From an uncultured Chloroflexota bacterium (lineage in GTDB: Bacteria; Chloroflexota; Limnocylindria; Limnocylindrales; Limnocylindraceae): a stretch of DNA of 15,599 nt. Below the pieces are notes generated by a model that saw nothing but the letters and a program-made list of their open reading frames with translations, made no database searches and was not told where the DNA came from. The translations under genes were made by a program, and so were the position numbers. Shown here one piece after another: positions 13,126 to 15,599 of the stretch (its first letter is position 1; each line of letters starts with the position of its first letter). The stretch is taken from positions 1 through 15,599 of the forward strand of contig CALMIH010000056.1 of NCBI GenBank assembly GCA_937864085.1. The letters are read 5' to 3'.

Positions 13126-13656
13126 TTACTTGTGAGTGCCGTGAAACTCTCGTTTATCGGCGATCCAATCCATCAGAGCAAACAAGACTCCAGAGGCAAC
13201 AAAAGTTAAATGGATAACAATTCGCCATTTAGTACCACCAGTAACGTAATCCTCACCAGCTAACTCGATGAAATCTTTGAGAAGCTCAATAACAGAAATC
13301 GCAACTAGTGATCCAATTAATTTAATTTTCAAACCGCTAAAATCAATCGTGCCCATCCAGTGTGGGCGGTCTTTAGACTCGGTAGCAATATCAATTCGCG
13401 ACACAAAGTTTTCATAGCCGGCAAAAATCACCATCAAAATGAGGTTTGCAAGAAGAGTTAGATCCAATAAAGCTAATAAATCTAGGGTGAAGCTCTGCGG
13501 AGTCGCTTCCCCTATCTTTTGTGCTAGGTGATAGAACTCGATAACGAATCGAAAGCAGAGCAGGACAAGTGCTCCGACTAACCCTAGATAAAGTGGTGCT
13601 AATAAAAAACGAGCGCGAAATAGAACTACTTCAACAATGTGTGATATTCGATTCAT
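13126..13656 (-). CDS. UPF0114 (YqhA-like) integral membrane protein
   Basis: A 176-residue inner-membrane protein of the UPF0114 family, whose function is unknown. RARFLLAPLYLGLVGALVLL matches the conserved first membrane helix region (x-R-x-L-L-A-P-x-Y-x-G-L). The segment LALLDLTLLANLILMVIFAGYENFVSRID matches the family's second hydrophobic block, including G-Y-E-N-F-V-S. A third hydrophobic stretch LIGSLVAISVIELL and a fourth near IVIHLTFVASGVLFALMDWI complete about four membrane segments. The ATG at 13656 aligns with the family N-terminus and has a TACTCT hexamer 6 bases upstream, as for a leaderless mRNA. An earlier in-frame ATG at 13695 is less likely. It lies downstream of the SOUL gene on the same strand. 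Confidence 0.85.
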   Translation of the reverse strand: MNRISHIVEVVLFRARFLLAPLYLGLVGALVLLCFRFVIEFYHLAQKIGEATPQSFTLDLLALLDLTLLANLILMVIFAGYENFVSRIDIATESKDRPHWMGTIDFSGLKIKLIGSLVAISVIELLKDFIELAGEDYVTGGTKWRIVIHLTFVASGVLFALMDWIADKREFHGTHK

Positions 13657-13698
13657 AATTACAGAGTACGCCACAACTGACCTAAATCCATTCAAGGT

Positions 13699-14262
13699 CT
13701 AGTAAGTGTCAGACCCCATACCTGATATGGGTTGTGAATCAAGATAAGCAGGAATCACGATCTCGTTGTACTGCAAGAAGCCAGGTTTAAATGGCGGATC
13801 AAAACGACAGATTCGCGTTTCATTAGAGAGTGCGATGTTGGCTTTGGCAGAGTTTGCGCGAAGCTCTTCAGCCATCTTTCGTGATAGTTCATCGGTTGCT
13901 CTTCCGCGGAATGATTTGGCAACGCATGTTTCAGTATCTAATTCTCGTAATCTGACTTGAGAATCGTTGGGATGTGGCATGTGATCAAAGGCGCTCCCTG
14001 AAGGCATCACAAATGAGACATACCATCCGGCGGAATCCGATCTATCTGCTTTTTGTGCGGTGATTACCGGGGCAGTCATCGCGATTTTTTGCGACTCCTT
14101 ATTTCCCTTTGAAATGTAATTAAATAATGAAGAGAAAGCGCTGCTTGTTGCAATTGAATACTGAGCAGAAACTTTCACCTCTGCGATGACGCAAGGCAGA
14201 TATTCACGAAGCTCAAAATCCTTATAAGTTCGTAGCACTTTAAATTCTTGCCGTTCAGTCAT
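13699..14262 (-). CDS. SOUL-family haem-binding-like protein
   Basis: A 187-residue member of the SOUL/HEBP haem-binding family. The N-terminus EFKVLRTYKDFELREYLPCVIAEV matches the family opening (y-E-v-R-x-Y-x-x-x-x-A-E-V). The block FSSLFNYISKGNKESQKIAMTAPVIT is the most conserved family segment (L-x-x-Y-I-x-G-x-N), with the x-I-x-M-T-x-P-V. Later VSFVMPSG and the C-terminal YNEIVIPAY-type ending also fit. There is no signal peptide, so it is likely cytoplasmic. Animal members bind haem or porphyrins; bacterial roles are not established. A TAGGCT hexamer 6 bases before the ATG suggests a leaderless transcript. It lies directly upstream of the UPF0114 gene, and tRNA-like repeats bracket the pair. 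Confidence 0.85.
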   Translation of the reverse strand: MTERQEFKVLRTYKDFELREYLPCVIAEVKVSAQYSIATSSAFSSLFNYISKGNKESQKIAMTAPVITAQKADRSDSAGWYVSFVMPSGSAFDHMPHPNDSQVRLRELDTETCVAKSFRGRATDELSRKMAEELRANSAKANIALSNETRICRFDPPFKPGFLQYNEIVIPAYLDSQPISGMGSDTY

Positions 14263-14398
14263 AAATCGAGCCTACTATTACACGGCGGTCGTTTACTCAC
14301 AAATCTATGCACGACCTAGAAAATGTCAGACCAAATTTCTACAGTGGGAGATGGTTCAAGATCGGTTACATCCATATGTGGACCATGTGAGTACATAA

Positions 14399-14434
14399 CC
14401 CCTATTGGGGTTCGAGTCCCTCACAACCCACTTA
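14399..14434 (+). repeat. tRNA-3'-end-like direct repeat, copy 2
   Basis: A 36-base element matching the 13085-13120 copy except GT in place of AC inside the TTCGA loop region. It contains GGTTCGAGTCC, an exact B-box-like T-arm sequence, followed by the acceptor-like ACAACCCA. No 5' tRNA half is found upstream. With copy 1 it brackets the SOUL and UPF0114 genes (about 1.3 kb). Confidence 0.75.
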
Positions 14435-14476
14435 TGTAGGTAAATCCGAGTTCTATGTCCAGAACGTCGAGCTCAA

Positions 14477-15493
14477 CTACTTTTTCTTATAACCCTTTGG
14501 GCAAACTGGTTTAATTGCAGTAACTTTCTTAACTAATTTACCTTTAATGCATGTGATTGTTGTTTTCTTAAGTGCAGCAGCCTTGGCTTCTGCTTTCTCT
14601 AAAGCAATCTGCGTGGCCACAAATGTCTCAGCTTCCTTGATGAGGTCTAAGTAGCGATAAATCGGTTGGGAATAATTGATTCCACCTTTACCATCGAAAG
14701 ATGGAGACTGGCCACACGCATAAATCCTGTCAGCTGTGCCAATATTTGCGAGATACATAATATTTCCGTTAAACGTCGTTGTGAGCGAACCGCCAGAATC
14801 TCCGCCACACATACTCGATTTTCCGGGAGTGAAGAAAAGTAACTGTTCTAAAAGCCGCTTTGGAACTTGATACCCAACAAGAGCTGGGAAATCTGTAGCT
14901 GGACGAAGAGTTGCTGTTATCGATCGTGGAACATCAGAGGCTTTAGGTCTATTTGTCTTACACGGCAAGGACTCCCCTAAGCCGCACAAATCAACGGTAT
15001 TTCCATAACCATGTATTTTCACTTCTGCTCTTTTTTCAAGAAGTATTTGCTCAATTTCTGGTGTCAATAGTTGTACTGGTTCAGCGGGAATAAGATCCTT
15101 CTCTAATATCAATATTGCAAAATCGTGCAAGTCAGGACTGTCATTACCTAAGTACTTCGGTGCCGAAATTCGCTTTATTACACGCACACCGGAATCAATA
15201 GTCTTGATATCCACATTTGGTTTACCCACCGCAAGGTCGGGGCGAAACTCTTGACGTTCTCCATTGCTATTAAAGCTAAACGCAGTATGCCCTGAGGTAA
15301 AGACGATTCTTGATGAATAAAGAAAGCCAGAACCATTTGAGTTTAGGTCGTTGGGGCTAGACATCAGTGGAACTACCCGGCCATTACTATAATCTGGAGC
15401 GCTTTCATAGCTCGCATCTGCTACATGAGTTGGTACAACAGCAACCATCATCATCGAGAGAATTACAATTCGCTTGCGCAAACTTATGAACAT
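14477..15493 (-). CDS. Secreted trypsin-like (S1) serine protease with C-terminal Cys/Lys motif
   Basis: A 338-residue exported protease (numbering from the ATG at 15493). Residues 1-~27 form a signal peptide (ISLRKR followed by a hydrophobic core to HVADA). The catalytic triad is visible: H69 in VFTSGHT, D124 in DLHDFAILIL and S233 in MCGGDSGGSL. Cysteines at 170, 178, 229 and 260 could form disulphides. After an Ala/Glu-rich helix (about 287-308), the C-terminus carries TTITCIKGKLVKKV...KPVCPKGYKKK. This small two-Cys basic module resembles the N-terminal module of the neighbouring metallopeptidase and is common, as far as I recall, on acI actinobacterial surface proteins. The exact start is uncertain because the sequence upstream changes character near 15,490; a longer in-frame ATG exists at 15526. 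Confidence 0.82.
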   Translation of the reverse strand: MFISLRKRIVILSMMMVAVVPTHVADASYESAPDYSNGRVVPLMSSPNDLNSNGSGFLYSSRIVFTSGHTAFSFNSNGERQEFRPDLAVGKPNVDIKTIDSGVRVIKRISAPKYLGNDSPDLHDFAILILEKDLIPAEPVQLLTPEIEQILLEKRAEVKIHGYGNTVDLCGLGESLPCKTNRPKASDVPRSITATLRPATDFPALVGYQVPKRLLEQLLFFTPGKSSMCGGDSGGSLTTTFNGNIMYLANIGTADRIYACGQSPSFDGKGGINYSQPIYRYLDLIKEAETFVATQIALEKAEAKAAALKKTTITCIKGKLVKKVTAIKPVCPKGYKKK

Positions 15494-15599
15494 CCTCAAA
15501 TCCAAAACAGTCTGGCTTGGCATCATCGTCGCGTTGTTGTCCGTAGCGCAGGGGTTCCTGTTCCAGATTCCCGTGCAACCTTTGTACCAAGCAGCAATC
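15486..15599 (+). CDS. Small hydrophobic membrane protein, phage-like (3' truncated)
   Basis: An ORF from ATG 15486, open through the window edge (38 codons): MNILKSKTVWLGIIVALLSV, then AQGFLFQIPVQPLYQAAI. A charged start with S-K-T-V-W before a hydrophobic segment is seen in short membrane proteins of tailed phages that are often encoded near lysis or tail genes; that resemblance is from memory and weak. Its first bases overlap the start of the divergent protease gene, which is unusual. GC content is higher than in the neighbouring AT-rich genes. It could be a real partial gene across a contig junction. Confidence 0.45.
   Translation, partial: MNILKSKTVWLGIIVALLSVAQGFLFQIPVQPLYQAAI

Noticed and set aside
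13727..13733. GGGTTGT as the missing 5' half of a permuted tRNA
   Set aside because: It lies inside the SOUL gene with no D-arm or anticodon-arm sequence beside it; a seven-base match is expected by chance.

Overview
The window has two unlike parts joined near position 11,880. Positions 1 to about 11,880 are GC-rich (for example 40 of 60 bases in 2701-2760 are G or C). Positions about 11,882 to 15,480 are AT-rich (21 of 60 in 12541-12600). The last ~115 bases are intermediate (58 of 114 by my count). The GC-rich part looks like a Terrabacteria-type chromosome, Chloroflexota or Actinomycetota. Reasons are an F420-type PPOX protein, Gram-positive-type AroA, a fused AroKB, a Lys/Ala histone-like protein and leaderless-style promoters. 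The phylum is inference. The AT-rich part carries secreted proteins with a Cys/Lys-rich repeat and a UPF0114/SOUL pair, and resembles freshwater acI-type (Nanopelagicales) actinobacteria, also inference.

Layout, left to right. The 3' end of serS and a ClbS/DfsB-like gene are followed by tRNA-Ser(UGA). A tightly packed minus-strand operon (8331 down to 1095) then encodes the complete shikimate pathway from DAHP synthase to chorismate, plus a chorismate mutase: aroF-aroA-aroE-aroC-aroKB-aroQ-CM. Four of its six junctions are 4-base ATGA overlaps. Upstream of aroF is an apparent transcription attenuator: a promoter, an 11-codon leader peptide MTTYRYFRSPV rich in Tyr/Phe codons, alternative hairpins, and an 11-bp intrinsic terminator with a U-rich tail. 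This is the most interesting regulatory signal here. A 440-base gene-free region separates it from a plus-strand Lys-rich repetitive histone-like gene with a strong terminator. A HAD phosphatase, tRNA-Ser(GCU), an unusual tRNA-Arg(GCG), a 3-hydroxyisobutyrate-dehydrogenase-like gene, a PPOX F420-type protein, tRNA-Ser(CGA) and tRNA-Ser(GGA) follow. Four serine tRNAs covering all six serine codons therefore sit within 11 kb of serS.

Immediately after tRNA-Ser(GGA) lies the frameshifted C-terminal stub of a tyrosine recombinase. It runs straight into the AT-rich block. That block holds four minus-strand genes: a secreted HExxH-type metallopeptidase-like protein, a UPF0114 membrane protein, a SOUL haem-binding-like protein and a secreted trypsin-like serine protease. 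Two 36-base near-identical direct repeats that look like the 3' end of a tRNA flank the SOUL-UPF0114 pair. At the far right a small hydrophobic, phage-like protein begins on the plus strand and runs off the window.

The abrupt changes at ~11,880 and ~15,490 mean that either a genomic island sits at tRNA-Ser(GGA) or the contig is chimeric. The sequence alone cannot decide.
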